NCBI GenBank assembly: GCA_013397935.1
Contig: VZRN01000234.1
Location: forward strand, 894,612-958,611
Source: Dasyornis broadbenti
Taxonomy: Eukaryota > Chordata > Aves > Passeriformes > Dasyornithidae
Length of the DNA stretch: 64,000 bases
Direction: 5' to 3'
The translations under genes and the position numbers were made by a program. This document shows positions 22,825 through 35,470 of the stretch, in pieces; position 1 is the first letter of the stretch; every line of letters starts with the position of its first letter. Under the pieces are notes generated by a model. That model searched no databases. It was given only the letters and a program-made list of their open reading frames with translations, and had not been told where the DNA came from.

Positions 22825-25250
22825 GGTTATACAGAACCAAGAAAACAGAGTAAATAGACTGTGATGAAGTATGTTATATAGAAAGGGCTGAAAATACTCA
22901 TTGGGACACATGGGGGACTTGTCCCTAACTTGAGAAAGGGAAGTAAAGAGCATAGATTTGGGAGGATGGTGTGTGATAGAAAAAGTTTCCCTGAAAAGTA
23001 AATCTGGATCGTTACCCCTCCATACAGCCATTGCATTACTGCAAGAAACAATTCTAAGACCTGCAACAACACCCTACCAAACCTTAGGGCCTTCTTTGTG
23101 CTTGTCCTGACAATCTAGAACAAAGAAAGACTCCTCTCCACCTTCCCCTTTTGCAGATCATTTCTGCCACTGTGGACAATAACAGAATGCTGCTGGACAT
23201 TGACAACAGCAAGATGACTGCCGAAGACTTCCGAATGAAGTGAGTACCTCCCTGAGAACCTTGCATGTCTGTCAAATCCCTCTCATAATCTCAGAAGACA
23301 AGGGAGGACTGCCCTAGGTGGTATTACTGAGTCATCCTGTTTTATTGGAATATTGATCTTGGAAGAACGTATGCTACTGACTGTCAGCATGTCATTCCCC
23401 ATTTCTCTGTCTCTGTGTGTGTGACACAGGTATGAGAATGAGCTGGTCATCCGTCAGACTGTGGAGGCTGACATCAATGGCCTGAGAAATCTCATGGATG
23501 ATCTGACTCTGGTTAGATCTTCACTGGAATCTGAGCTGGAGTCCTTGAAGGATGAGCTGATTGCTCTGAAGAGAAACCATGAGGAGGTAGGATCCAATGA
23601 TAAATAGCACAGCCAAAGACATAATCCTTTGTTTCTTCATGGTTCCCACCATCACAGAGCAAGTCAATTCCACCTTATGGCATAGGATTATTGCTCCTTT
23701 GTACCTTGGTTCTGCTTTGCCCACAGTCCCCAGCACAACAAATGACCTGTGTGTGCTCTTGTGTCTCTCTCCGGACTCCCTGCAGGAAATGAGGCAGCTC
23801 CAGTCCCAAACTGGTGGCGATGTGAGTGTGGAGGTCAATGCTGCCCCTGGAGTAGACTTGACAAAGACCCTGAATGACCTGAGATGTGAATATGAGCAGA
23901 TCATCGAGAAGAACCGCAGGGAGGTGGAGCAGTGGTATGAGGTCAAGGTATGTAGCAATGCCCAGAGTGGAGTCTCCTTTGGTGGAACAGCCCAGACACC
24001 CTGGTAGCGGGACTGGCTGAGAGGGAGGGGCTCCGTGGAGACCTGAGTTCTCACTCAGCAAATCAGCTCCCTGAGGAGCTGTTGTGGCTCAGGAAGTGTC
24101 TCTGGGGTTTGGCTCCACAGATCGAAGAAGTCAATCGGCAGGTCACTTCCAGCAGCCAGGACATCCAGACAAGCAGCCACCAGCTCACCGAGCTGAGGCG
24201 CGAGATGCAGAACCTGGAGATCGAACTGCAGGCACAGCTCAGCACGGTACGTGGGCAGGATCTGCGGGCTCTTCCTGCCCTGGCACGGGCAGGGAGTCAC
24301 AGAACTCTTCTCCTCAACTTCTGTGTTTGCCCTTCCAGAAAAGCTCTCTGGAAAACTCCGTGGCAGAAACCGAGTCTCGCTACAGCTGCCTGCTGCAACA
24401 AATCCAGGGGCAGATCTGCTCTGTCGAGGAGGAGCTGGCCAGCATCCGCTGTGAGATGGAGGGCCAGAACCAGGAGTACAAGATGCTCCTGGGAATCAAG
24501 ACTCGCCTGGAGCAGGAGATCCAGCAGTACAGGGCATTGCTGCAGGAGGGGCAGCAGGACCTTGTGTACGTTTTTCATATTATGGCAAGGGAATAAAAAG
24601 AAATCCTCATGTACTTATTTGCTAATAGAGACTTTTTGTACCTGAAGCTACATCAACATCTCTTTCGACTGAATATCCGATGTTAGTGGGTTTTGATGAA
24701 TTCTCTCCTTTTTTTTACAGTGCCTCCCAAGGAGCTTTCCAAGGAGGTGGAAAATCCTCCCAATCATATTCTAGTTCCTACTCTCATTCCCAGTGTGGGG
24801 ACATGTCAGGTAAGTCAATATTTTGTAAGGGTGTGATTATTAGTGTGTTACACCTGCCCCAATGGCTGCAATGTCTTTGGTCAGAAAAGGGTTTTGTAGT
24901 TTGGGTTGGACGAGATTTCCAGGTCCATTAGCCGCGGAGTGAGAAACCTCATTACCGTATCACAGAGGAATCAGGGGTTAAAACACAGCAAGTCTTGCTC
25001 TTCCCTTTGCCTAAATACAAATTACAGTTTACAAACTTTAAGGGATGGGAAATACTTTTTTGCTCACTGGAATAATAAAAAAACACCATTCTGAGAAAGC
25101 ACCCAGGGAGCTTCTGGGCGTGGACTCTCTGTGCCTCCACTGCTGACACTGTGTCAGGTGTAAGAATTCCACTCAGCAGGAGCGCTCAGTCCTTCCCCTC
25201 AAGGCAGTGATTTGCTCCGTGTTCACGCAGGGCAGTCAAGAGTGTGCTAG
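21892..25250 (+). CDS. KRT9-like: Type I keratin, KRT9-like copy 3, short tail (8 exons)
   Basis: Coding exons: 21892-22341, 23157-23239, 23430-23586, 23786-23947, 24121-24246, 24339-24565, 24721-24809, 25231-25250; predicted 437 aa. The start is the ATG in CCACCATGAGC. The head (1-89) opens MSCSIKRTSC, is rich in Gly, Ser and Cys, and is coded mainly with GGC/GGG glycine codons in a CpG-rich stretch, unlike copies 1 and 2. The rod starts EKVTMQNLNDRLAAYLEK. Coil 2 contains VDLTKTLNDLRCEYEQIIEK and SSSQDIQTSS, the closest KRT9-like wording in the array. The tail is only about 36 residues: Ser/Tyr/His-rich, then SGQSRVC with a C-terminal Cys. The cysteines at both ends suggest disulfide cross-linking in cornified cells (inference). 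Large parts are shared with copy 4. Confidence 0.87.
23430..24567 (+). repeat. Near-identical tract 2, copy 3 side
   Basis: Exon 3 to the end of exon 6, with introns 3-5, matches 33092-34229. The introns appear identical. Differences cluster in two short coding islands (about 23495-23520 and 24379-24392) plus a few single sites. Confidence 0.85.
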
Positions 25251-25485
25251 AGCAGCAGCAGCAGAGACCTTGGCACCACCCGGCTGAGATGCACCAAACC
25301 TGGGCACCAAGAGACACCAAAGAGTTTCTGCAGCATGGCCAAGACAGCAGGAGGGGTTTGGACGACGAGCCTGCTCACCTGCCCCAGCGCCCCTTCCTCC
25401 ACCCTGCAATGCATGGCTTACTCAACTTGTCTTTGGCAACGCATTCTTTGTTAAAGGGCTCACACGCTGCTGGTAACTCTGCTCT

Positions 25486-25491
25486 AATAAA
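25486..25491 (+). terminator. Poly(A) signal of KRT9-like copy 3
   Basis: AATAAA about 235 bp after the stop, followed by TTCTGCAATGCAAA, which recurs after the copy 4 signal. Confidence 0.75.
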
Positions 25492-26716
25492 CCTTTACTT
25501 CTGCAATGCAAATCACAACGTCTGAGAAAATAAATTGAACCAACCTCACAGGAGTACTTAGCCAGATCACCCATCAAACACAGGCTGTGCAAATTGTACG
25601 GGGGAACGCAGTCTCAGGACAATCCATTTTGCACTAGGAAAATGGACACAGTGCTGAGATAAAATCGCTGAGTGAAAGAATATATCAGGAATTGTGAGCA
25701 TGGCTCTGTGAGGTCTGACAACTGCCAGGCTCTGCCTAAGAACTGTGGGGTGAGGAGGGCAGAACTCTGTTCACAAGCAAGAGTTATAAGGTTGAAAATA
25801 GAAATCTTGTTGTTAGTTCTTGACATAATTTTTCTCCTTCCTGAGACATTACAAACTATTTACCATTTTGTTTTCTAACAGTCACTAAGAGATTGCTTTC
25901 TGTCCCCTTGCCTTGCCACTTGCACTAAAGAGAATGAATGATGTGTGAGTGAAAGGAGAAAGAAAATACAAATGATGGGTAACTATCAGGAGATTCTTTA
26001 ATTAACTCTTAATTTACTAAACTGTGCCCAGTGGTACTATTGTGACTCATCTGAGTCCATTAATCTCATCACAGCCTGTGAAGAGTCCTGTGGGAAGGAA
26101 CGTGTGACTCAGGAGAGGTTGTTCCAGTATGTAGGGGCTTCCTCACTAGTATTTCTACACTTTTGGGTGCACAGAGATGCACATATTGTTGACTTCTGTT
26201 AGGAAATCCAAACAAGACAATGGGTCTGTTTCCTTCAGTGTCATGCACCAAAAACATTCCAATGTTTTATGACAGAAATTTCAATTTAAATACTAATATA
26301 ATACCAAGAACACAATTTCTGTTAGTACACGCAGCTGGCTGATACTCTGCCTTAAGAGAAGTGAGAAACACATTCCTTTCACTGAAGATATTTTCTATAT
26401 TTTACTGTTTAAGAAGATAAAATATGTAGGAAAACTAGAGATGAGAGAGCAATATGAAATTAGGGCAGCCCCTTCAGACATATTTTGCTTTCTGAAGATC
26501 ACAGTGAAGCCCCTTTTCAATCTCTGTGTGCACCAGATGCACAGAATGAGCCATGTGTCACTGACAGATGCCCGTTGGTCCCTTCTTCACTGATTAAATC
26601 TGGTTTCTAGTATATCCCATTTCATTTCAGACTGAAGGATTGATCTGTTAGAGTAATGAAATGAAACATTTTCTCATTACAACCAACTTACAAGAGTTTG
26701 ATTTGGTTTAGGTCTT

Positions 26717-26763
26717 CTCCAGTCAGGGTGCTGTGCTCTGCCAGCACAGCACTCTGACTGGAG
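26717..26763. repeat. Near-perfect inverted repeat (hairpin)
   Basis: Two 21-nt arms (26717-26737 and 26743-26763) are complementary at 20 positions. The one exception would be a G-U wobble in + strand RNA. The loop is 5 nt. No promoter or processing site can be seen. Confidence 0.85.
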
Positions 26764-27144
26764 CCTACAGTGAGTGTCCACAACGAAGAGACACTTTCTA
26801 CTCGTGTTGAAAACTAACTTTTATCACTCCAACTTCAGGAATTTGTGTGAATAAAGGCCCGTCTACAATGAATAAATAGCTCATTTCAGGTTTTAACAGT
26901 ACAAAAAGTGATGTAAAGCAAATGAAAACATTACTTTGGTCTCCAGAGGCCTGCCAGAATTTACTTAGGTCTCAGCTGTACTTAACCGTAGCCAAAGCAG
27001 CTGACAGAGACATCTCTTTTGAGGCCTGATTATGGAACCTTAAACTACAGTTAAGGTATATAATTAAGCACTGAAAGGTTATTTTGCTTCCTTCTAATGT
27101 TCCAGAGGCACAGAGAAGCATAAAAATGATCAAAAATACAGTCC

Positions 27145-28081
27145 TGTCGTGATTCAGCTTGGCCCAGGTTTTTCTTGTGGGGGGGGGCCACAAAGATGGC
27201 TTCTCTGTGAAGCTTCTCGAAGCCTTCACCATGTCCAGCTCTGAGGTGATGGACACGCTGCTGGCCAAGCCTGGGCCAATTAGAGATGTTGGTTACGCCT
27301 CTGTGAAAAACATATTTAAGAAGAAATCAAAACAATGGCTGCACGCACTTTTCTTTAGCCAGAGGAGGAGGAGTAGGTGAGAGTATGTGAGAGAAAACAA
27401 CATGGAGAGACCAAGGTCAGTGGAGAAGGAGGGGCAGGGGGAGCTCCAGGCGCCGGAGCTCTGCAGCCTCTGCAGGCCGTGGTGAGGCCNNNNNNNNNNN
27501 NNNNNNNNNNNNNNNNNNNNNNNNNNNNNNNNNNNNNNNNNNNNNNNNNNNNNNNNNNNNNNNNNNNNNNNNNNNNNNNNNNNNNNNNNNNNNNNNNNNN
27601 NNNNNNNNNNNNNNNNNNNNNNNNNNNNNNNNNNNNNNNNNNNNNNNNNNNNNNNNNNNNNNNNNNNNNNNNNNNNNNNNNNNNNNNNNNNNNNNNNNNN
27701 NNNNNNNNNNNNNNNNNNNNNNNNNNNNNNNNNNNNNNNNNNNNNNNNNNNNNNNNNNNNNNNNNNNNNNNNNNNNNNNNNNNNNNNNNNNNNNNNNNNN
27801 NNNNNNNNNNNNNNNNNNNNNNNNNNNNNNNNNNNNNNNNNNNNNNNNNNNGGGGGGGGGATTGAGCAGAGAAATGGTGGCCTTGAAGGGTTTATTTTAC
27901 TTCTCATTTACTCCTCTGACTCTGTTAGCAATAAATTAGATCACTTTGCAACCTAAGTTAGTCCTATTTTGCCTATTTGAGTGCGTCTTCTCCCGGGTTT
28001 CCTTATCTCAACTCATGAGCCCTGGGTGTGGGTGTGTTAATTTGGGGGGTACCTGGCATTGGCCATGCTCAAACCACGACA
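27145..28081 (+). mobile_element. Endogenous-retrovirus solo LTR interrupted by an assembly gap
   Basis: The ends are TGTCGTG (27145-27151) and CACGACA (28075-28081), the inverted termini expected of an LTR. It contains ATATTTAAG (about 27310), a possible TATA-like site, and AATAAA (27930-27935) placed as an LTR poly(A) signal. The flow of sequence on both sides of the gap matches a solo-LTR family I know from songbird genomes. No target-site duplication is clear, and no retroviral gene is present. The middle is masked by Ns. Confidence 0.7.
27490..27851. other. Assembly gap (362 N)
   Basis: A run of N followed directly by nine G. It lies inside the LTR. ORFs called across it are artefacts. 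Confidence 0.99.
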
Positions 28082-31000
28082 TAACTGGTGTCCCAACATG
28101 CAGCTCGAGAAAGTGGAAAAGAAACTATAACAAGTCCTCATCCAGAGAACCCCAGGGAACTCCAGAGCTGCAACGTCTGTCCCCATTTCTGAGCTGATTT
28201 GGGAGTGTGAAGTCTTGATGCAGTGGGTGGCACTCAGGAGTGGGAGGAGGGGGAGAGTCCTCAGGAATGGGCACCAGTCTCTGACAGCACAACACTCTCC
28301 ACACCTTCCCGCTGATCCACGGGGCACTAACCCCACCTAGGGATAGGGCAAGGCCTGTCCAGGGGACAACACTTTGCCATAGGTGTGCCAAAGACCCGCA
28401 GCCTCTGTCTAAGGCTGACAGGTGCTCCAGAAACCTTGTGCTATTTCTGTGATCAAGTATCCTGACACCACTGCCTGCTCCAGATGCTCACTTTGCTCAT
28501 CCATAGTTCTTAGAAAAAGCCATACAGTTGCTTAGTGTTCTGAAAAGATCTACAGGATAGGAAAAAAAGGCTTTGGCAGGGAGGAATTTAGAATTCGATT
28601 AGCCACCATACTGATAATAGGAACACATGGGAGCAGGTAGAGAGAAAGAGAACAATAAAGGATTGTGTTGCTGGAAGAGCTTAATTTCTCTTGGGAAGTA
28701 TCTCTAAATTCTTCCCTTTTCAGTGGTAGGAAGGTCTACGAATAACAATTTAGATGAACTGCAGAATTAAAATAGCTCACATTTAATAAGATTTTCTGTC
28801 GGTCTGCACATATGTAAGTTTACAGGCCCACACCAGGGAGTCGTGTAAGAGGAAGATGAGCCCAGAATGTGGGGATGTGGAAATCCTTCAGCTCTGAATG
28901 AACTGAAGAAACACACAGGTGAGCAATGCTGCAGGACAATGGGCAACGGATGAGGAATGCGCAAATGGAGTTCCTGATGAAACTCTTGGGAGTAGCACTC
29001 TTCTTACCAGGACCACACTTGACTCATTTACTGTAAAACAATTAATTACCAGTAATTGTTTCTAGGATTGTTCTCTCCCTCTCGTGTGACTGAAGTCATA
29101 CATCAAGGAATGGCATCACAGCCTCTGTGGAAACCACGGGCTGCTTTTGGTTCTTCTGCCAATTTGGAGTATCTGTTTGTGGCTCAGCATCCAAATTCAC
29201 CAGTGACTAAACAGCACTGGGAAAGGATTCACAGCACGCCTACTTCAAACAAACTTCTGACTAGCAGAGGTCCATGGGGTACACTATGAGCCAAAGGTCT
29301 GCCAGGGAAAGATGTGATTTCAAAGCTCTTACAGCTCCTTTGAACAGCTGAGGAGCCTCGACACCTTCTACAGCAGAACATGTCTGACCTCCTTCTGTCA
29401 TTGCAAGGACTATGAAAGGTAATGGCTCCTGAACAGACCTGGCTCTTATCTCTTGTGAAGTAAATCACCAGGTCCAAATGGACTCACAACAGCCAACTGA
29501 GGCCAAGAGCCATGTACAGGGGGCAGTGGCCAGAAATGCACATGGAGACAAGGAAATACTGCAGAGTTACAGAGCAGAAAGTCTAAAGATTAAGTGTTTG
29601 GGATGCAGTTATGGCAGTAAGGATGTTTAGATCACTTATTCAAAAAAATAAGAGAAGGACAGAGAGACAGAGAAAAGGCACCTGGTGATAGTATGAAATT
29701 ACAACATTGGGAAATGTCAGAAATTGTTGGGTCAGGTGTTGTGATGCAATGAGGCAGAGAAGTAGATATAAAATCAACACCTCTGGCACTAACGCCAATC
29801 AGCAATAAATGTCTCATAGGGGAGAATAAAAGTGCATTTCAACAACCTAATGAGGAAAATATGACTAAGGAATCACACCCTGTGAGAAAATAATTTTTAT
29901 TTTTTAATAATGATGACTCAGTCTCAATAACATATGCAAAGCACCTGGTTCTGACGTGCAGATAATTAGAGAGCTACCAATAAAACAACAATCATAATTA
30001 TGCACATCAAAGGATTACATTATCTGTTATATGGAGGTGGTGGTGTGTCAAGAAAGAGGGTGAATGGTTTTCCATGATTCTTCAGTCACCCATAACACGC
30101 GTTAGTAACTTTTATGGATCTCATAATGGTTGTGGCTAAGAAAAAAGTCCTGCTTGAGCCACAACTGCAGGGTGTGTTTAAGTAATAGCATAAATGGAGA
30201 AACCAACTACAAAATGAATGGGCAAACTGTAACTCCCAAATAAAGCTGAATTCCCATCAAAGTTAAACCCTCACATAATGAAGCCCCTTGTCTTTCAGGA
30301 TTAAAATTCACTTTTTCCAAAGGTTATTTAAAGGCAAGATTTCCTTACCAAAGAAGGGCTCATCACAACCTGCCCCCTTACAGAAATGGTGCAATTGTTC
30401 AGCACTAAGGGACAAAAGCCTGAAGGTAAGGGGGATGTAGAGGGTCATCACAGCCACCTCTGCTATACAAGGCTAAAATCCCCAACATCAATTGACCAAG
30501 ATCAGACTGTAACTCCTGCGATGGAAGCTCTTCCAGACCCTTATGCCTCCCATAGGTTAAAAATTCTCTTTCGTTTCCAGCTCAAACACACTCAAATCCA
30601 GACTGTGTCCTTTCCTATTTGGACAACAGGATTCTCCTGTATTTCAAATAGCCCTGGTACCACCTTCCTCAAGAGCCAGCTGATAACCATCTCAGCCTCC
30701 ATCTGGTGAAACCAAATCTTTTCTTTCCTCTCCCAGGATACAGCCGATGCAACCCTATGTATTTTACACATGTATTTCAGTTTAAGATAACCTCTGAGTA
30801 ACTGGAAATTTGCACAAAATGTTTTAAAACTCAAAACTTAAAAATGGCATCATTGCACACCCATGGCTCTGCATGAGACAGGAGGATTTCCTGGAAGTGG
30901 TACCACCAGAGTTTGGTGACAACAGAAATAACATTGCAGCTACTAAGCTCGTTCTACTGCGATTTATCACTAAGTACTCTGAGAGACAGGGCCCACACTA

Positions 31001-31390
31001 AGCTTTCTTTTTTAGGGAAGGACATAAATTCTTAGAGATTCTCTTTCCAGAAGCAGCAGTTCCACAGGCTAAAGTGAGCCAGCCTCACACACGGGGTGCC
31101 TGAGTTCATACTTCTCCAATTCTGAAATTAACGCAGAGTAATTAGGTGGAGCTTTCACCATCGGTTTTCAGAACAAAAAAAAATTACTCCAAAGAACAAA
31201 GAACAGCTATTAAAATGAGTCTCACTCACTAAGTAGCCAACAACAAACTATCTCCAACAAAATCTAACTCACAGCCACCCACCTGAAATTGCAGTGCAGG
31301 CTTGGTGTGAATCAGCATGCAAACACAGTACCGAGGGGAAGGGCTGTCCCAAGCCCCAAAAGAAATTCCCCTTAGCACATCACTTTCAGC

Positions 31391-32509
31391 ATGAGCACCT
31401 ATGGCTGGCAAACCCCATGGGAAGCTGGACTGCCTGGCAGGTGACACCCACCCAGGCAGGTATAAATAGCCATAAGCGAGGATGAGCCACTGCACTTTGA
31501 TTTCCTGTATCTCGCTGTGCACTGCTTTGCATCTGGGGCTGGATATCTGATCCCTTCCACCATGAGCTGCAGCATCAAGAGAACATCCTGCACCTCGTAC
31601 AGGAGCGGAGGAGGAGGCGGTGGAGGCGCCTGCGGTGGCAGCAGCGGCCGCAGCTCCTCCGCGTCCTGCCGGCGCTACGCCTCCTCCGTGATCGGCGGGG
31701 GCAGCTACGGCGGGGCAGCCTGCGGGGGCTACGGGGGCGGCCTGAGCATGGGCAGNGGCCGGAGCGGGGGCAGCCTTGCGGGGTGCTTTGGCGGGGGCGT
31801 TGCGACCAGTGATGGTGCTGGGGGGGACCTGCTGCAGGGCAATGAGAAGGTCACCATGCAGAACCTCAACGACCGCCTGGCTGCTTACCTGGAGAAGGTG
31901 CGAAGTCTGGAGGAAGAGAATGCCCAGCTTGAGCACCACATCCGGGAATGGTACAGGAAACAAGCTCCCAGTGTTTCCAAGGACTACAGCTCCTACTACC
32001 AGACCATCGAACAACTCCAAAATCAGGTACGATCACCTCAGCACACGTGGCTCCATCTCCCACATGCCCTTCTCTCCTGTAAGGCCTTTCTCCTTCCTCT
32101 TTGCTCCTTCCTCCTCCCTCCATCCCCAGCACCAGGATCTACTGCTTGTGGGGTGGCCGTGCTGCTGCTACCGCAGGCACAAACCTGCTGAGCTGCACCT
32201 CCCATCCCCTGGGTGAGCAAACCCCCACAGCAGCCCACAGACAACAGGGACGTGCTCTGGGGGCACAGCCCCAGGCACCAGGAGCTGCACCAGCCACAGA
32301 CACGCTGGTGCATGAAATGTACACCCCACATTGTGCAGGTGGCTCCAGTCCAGCCATGTGTGGTTTGCAGTGCTTCCCTCAGCTCCCACCCAGTTCCGCT
32401 GGATGGTGGGCAAAGCCAAAGCATACGGATGGCAGGATCTGAGCTCCCTTTGTCCCTGCACACCCCTACAGGCACCAGGTGGAAGGACTGAGGTCCTCCC
32501 TTACAATCA
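31391..32509 (+). repeat. Near-identical tract 1, copy 4 side
   Basis: Partner of 21721-22824. Identity stops abruptly in intron 1 after TTACAATCA. Confidence 0.85.
31443..31466 (+). promoter_or_regulatory. Core promoter of KRT9-like copy 4
   Basis: GACACCCA (31443-31450), a 10-bp gap and TATAAA (31461-31466), with the ATG 101 bp after the TATA start. Confidence 0.75.
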
Positions 32510-35199
32510 ACTTTTTTCATAATGAGATGACTTACAGCTTCAGGGGCAAAGCCTACCCTGCCTCCTACACCCAGAGTGCAGGATCGCACTGAGTTTGGCC
32601 ATTTCCCAACATAAATGTCCTTCTATTCTTTCCCCCATCAATGTACTCTTTCATTGAAATCTTTGGAAAGCCAAAGCTTTGCACACACCAGTCTCTGTGG
32701 CATGGCAATTCAAGAACTTTTTGTGGCACCTGCACTACTCCATAAAACAATTCCAAGACCAACAGTAACACTCTGCCAAAGCTTTTTGTCTTCTTTCTGC
32801 TTCTCCTGGAAATTAAGACCACAGAAAGATTCTGATGCAACTTTCTCTTTTGCAGATCATTTCTGCCACTGTGGACAATAACAGAATGATTCTGGACATC
32901 GATAACAGTAAGATGACTGCTGATGACTTCCGAATGAAGTGAGTACCTCCCTGAGAACCTTGCCTCTTTTGTGTCATGAATTTTATGAGACTCATGAATG
33001 CAGGTGGATGATGCCCTGTCTAAAGTGGTACGATCAAACCTGCATGTTGTAATGCAATGAATGTGCAATGTTTCGCTTTCCTTTGGTACAGGTATGAGAA
33101 TGAGCTGGTCATCCGTCAGACTGTGGAGGCTGACATCAATGGCCTGAGAAATCTCATGGATGGTCTCACTACCACTCGGTCTTCACTGGAATCCGAGCTG
33201 GAGTCCTTGAAGGATGAGCTGATTGCTCTGAAGAGAAACCATGAGGAGGTAGGATCCAATGATAAATAGCACAGCCAAAGACATAATCCTTTGTTTCTTC
33301 ATGGTTCCCACCATCACAGAGCAAGTCAATTCCACCTTATGGCATAGGATTATTGCTCCTTTGTACCTTGGTTCTGCTTTGCCCACAGTCCCCAGCACAA
33401 CAAATGACCTGTGTGTGCTCTTGTGTCTCTCTCCGGACTCCCTGCAGGAAATGAGGCAGCTCCAGTCCCAAACTGGTGGCGATGTGAGTGTGGAGGTCAA
33501 TGCTGCCCCTGGAGTAGACTTGACAAAGACCCTGAATGACCTGAGATGTGAATATGAGCAGATCATCGAGAAGAACCGCAGGGAGGTGGAGCAGTGGTAT
33601 GAGGTCAAGGTATGTAGCAATGCCCAGAGTGGAGTCTCCTTTGGTGGAACAGCCCAGACACCCTGGTAGCGGGACTGGCTGAGAGGGAGGGGCTCCGTGG
33701 AGACCTGAGTTCTCACTCAGCAAATCAGCTCCCTGAGGAGCTGTTGTGGCTCAGGAAGTGTCTCTGGGGTTTGGCTCCACAGATCGAAGAAGTCAATCGG
33801 CAGGTCACTTCCAGCAGCCAGGACATCCAGACAAGCAGCCACCAGCTCACCGAGCTGAGGCGCGAGATGCAGAACCTGGAGATCGAACTGCAGGCACAGC
33901 TCAGCACGGTACGTGGGCAGGATCTGCGGGCTCTTCCTGCCCTGGCACGGGCAGGGAGTCACAGAACTCTTCTCCTCAACTTCTGTGTTTGCCCTTCCAG
34001 AAAAGCTCTCTGGAGAACTCCGTGGCAGAAACCGAGTCTCGTTATGGCCGCATGCTGCAACAAATCCAGGGGCAGATCTGCTCTGTCGAGGAGGAGCTGG
34101 CCAGCATCCGCTGTGAGATGGAGAGCCAGAACCAGGAGTACAAGATGCTCCTGGGAATCAAGACCCGCCTGGAGCAGGAGATCCAGCAGTACCGGGCACT
34201 GCTGCAGGAGGGGCAGCAGGACCTTGTGTATGTTCTCTGTTTGCAAATTAAGAGCAGAAATTCTATCATAAGCTTTTCTCTCTTGGCAATCAGAGAAGTC
34301 AGAGCAGAATATTTTACTTGTCTGCAGCTGAAATCTAAATTCAGCAGCTTCTTTTCATGGCATCCACATTGAAATGCGTCTATCAGAAACTTCATAAGCA
34401 CATCAAACACCAAGGGAAACACAGAGCAGATTGTTACTGACAGGTTTTGAGTTAATCAGTTCCTCTTGACCTGTGTGTGCAGAGCGTATTCCATGAGGGG
34501 AATCACCGTGCCAAACCAAACTGTAATGAAGTTTCTTCTGTCAGCAGATGAACAAGCACAGCTGGACTGTGAGAGTACAAAAATTATACAGCAACAGCCT
34601 CTTGCTGTCTCTGATTTTACAAATTCCTAGGAAAATACAGCTGAAGGGGAAAAAATTTATATATATATATATATACATATATATAAAAATATTTGCAAGA
34701 TCCAGGAAAAGCCAAGCTGTTACATGCACTGCACATGATGTCAGCATGTATTTATTGTTCCCTTCGTTAAAACTCCTTTCCTTTTGCAGATCGTGTCAAG
34801 GAGGAGGAATGTCGTCCCATTCTTATTCTTCTACTTCCCACTGTCATGGTCAATCTAGTGACAAGGCAGGTAAGAAACATCTTCCAAAGAGGATCCAAAC
34901 TGACAGCTTTCACACTTTGTGTGTCATCCCTTTTCCTGTTAATACCAACCTTGTGCTATGGCTTCCATGTCTGCAATTGCAGCAGGGATTAAACCATTCA
35001 CAATCAAAGCGCTTCATTTCAAAGTGGTTTAGCTCCAGTTCCAGAGACACGTTAAGATCCTTTCCCATGCTTTTGCTAACAAATAGATATTTAAATAGTG
35101 GATACATCTGAAATACCAGTGCTGCAAAGAGACTCTTGGTTTCCCTATCAGAGCAATGATTTCTTCTTTCTTTCCACAGGGCAATCAAGAGTGTGTTAA
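31562..35199 (+). CDS. KRT9-like: Type I keratin, KRT9-like copy 4, short tail (8 exons)
   Basis: Coding exons: 31562-32026, 32856-32938, 33092-33248, 33448-33609, 33783-33908, 34001-34227, 34790-34869, 35180-35199; predicted 439 aa. It is the sister of copy 3. The head (1-94) is the same until the last glycine loops, which differ and are five residues longer. One N at 31756 leaves residue 65 as Ser or Arg. The rod is nearly the same as copy 3 except for short islands (GLTTTRSS where copy 3 has DLTLVRSS; YGRML where copy 3 has YSCLL) and some changes in exon 2. The tail is short, Ser/His-rich and ends AGQSRVC. Exons 7 and 8, with their introns, have diverged from copy 3, so the two genes are mosaics. 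The reading frame is intact throughout, so it looks functional. Confidence 0.86.
33092..34229 (+). repeat. Near-identical tract 2, copy 4 side
   Basis: Partner of 23430-24567, including identical introns 3-5. Confidence 0.85.
34658..34685 (+). repeat. (TA)n microsatellite in intron 6 of copy 4
   Basis: Alternating TA with one C interruption. It is absent from copy 3 intron 6. Confidence 0.9.
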
Positions 35200-35470
35200 G
35201 ATACCCCCAACACGTTGGGCTTCTCTGATCCAGTCAGTGCCATGGGAGCAGCCCAGCCCACAACTGATAATACACAGACCACACCCGCTGTGACCTACCC
35301 CACGCACAGATTGCTCTACAAATCCTCGTTGTGAAGTCAAAATTAGTAATTTCTAGGCTCTTCCTAAGATCACCTACTTCTCCATTTTCATACTGTCCAT
35401 CACTGCAATCACTGTACTTATACACAGGTGTCTGCAGTGCACTTGATGCTCTACTGCACAACAATGCCTC

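Larger units (their letters stand above)
25492..31442. other. Intergenic, copy 3 to copy 4
   Basis: About 6 kb without a gene. It contains the hairpin (26717-26763) and the LTR with its assembly gap (27145-28081). The remaining sequence is AT-rich and shows no keratin exon, RNA gene or clear repeat. Confidence 0.5.

Noticed and set aside
27293..27907. Long ORFs on both strands across the N run
   Set aside because: Created by unknown residues in the gap; no real coding evidence.
29512..29526. Third CTCF-like motif (ACAGGGGGCAG)
   Set aside because: Only the right half fits the consensus; kept as a caution for the CTCF finding.
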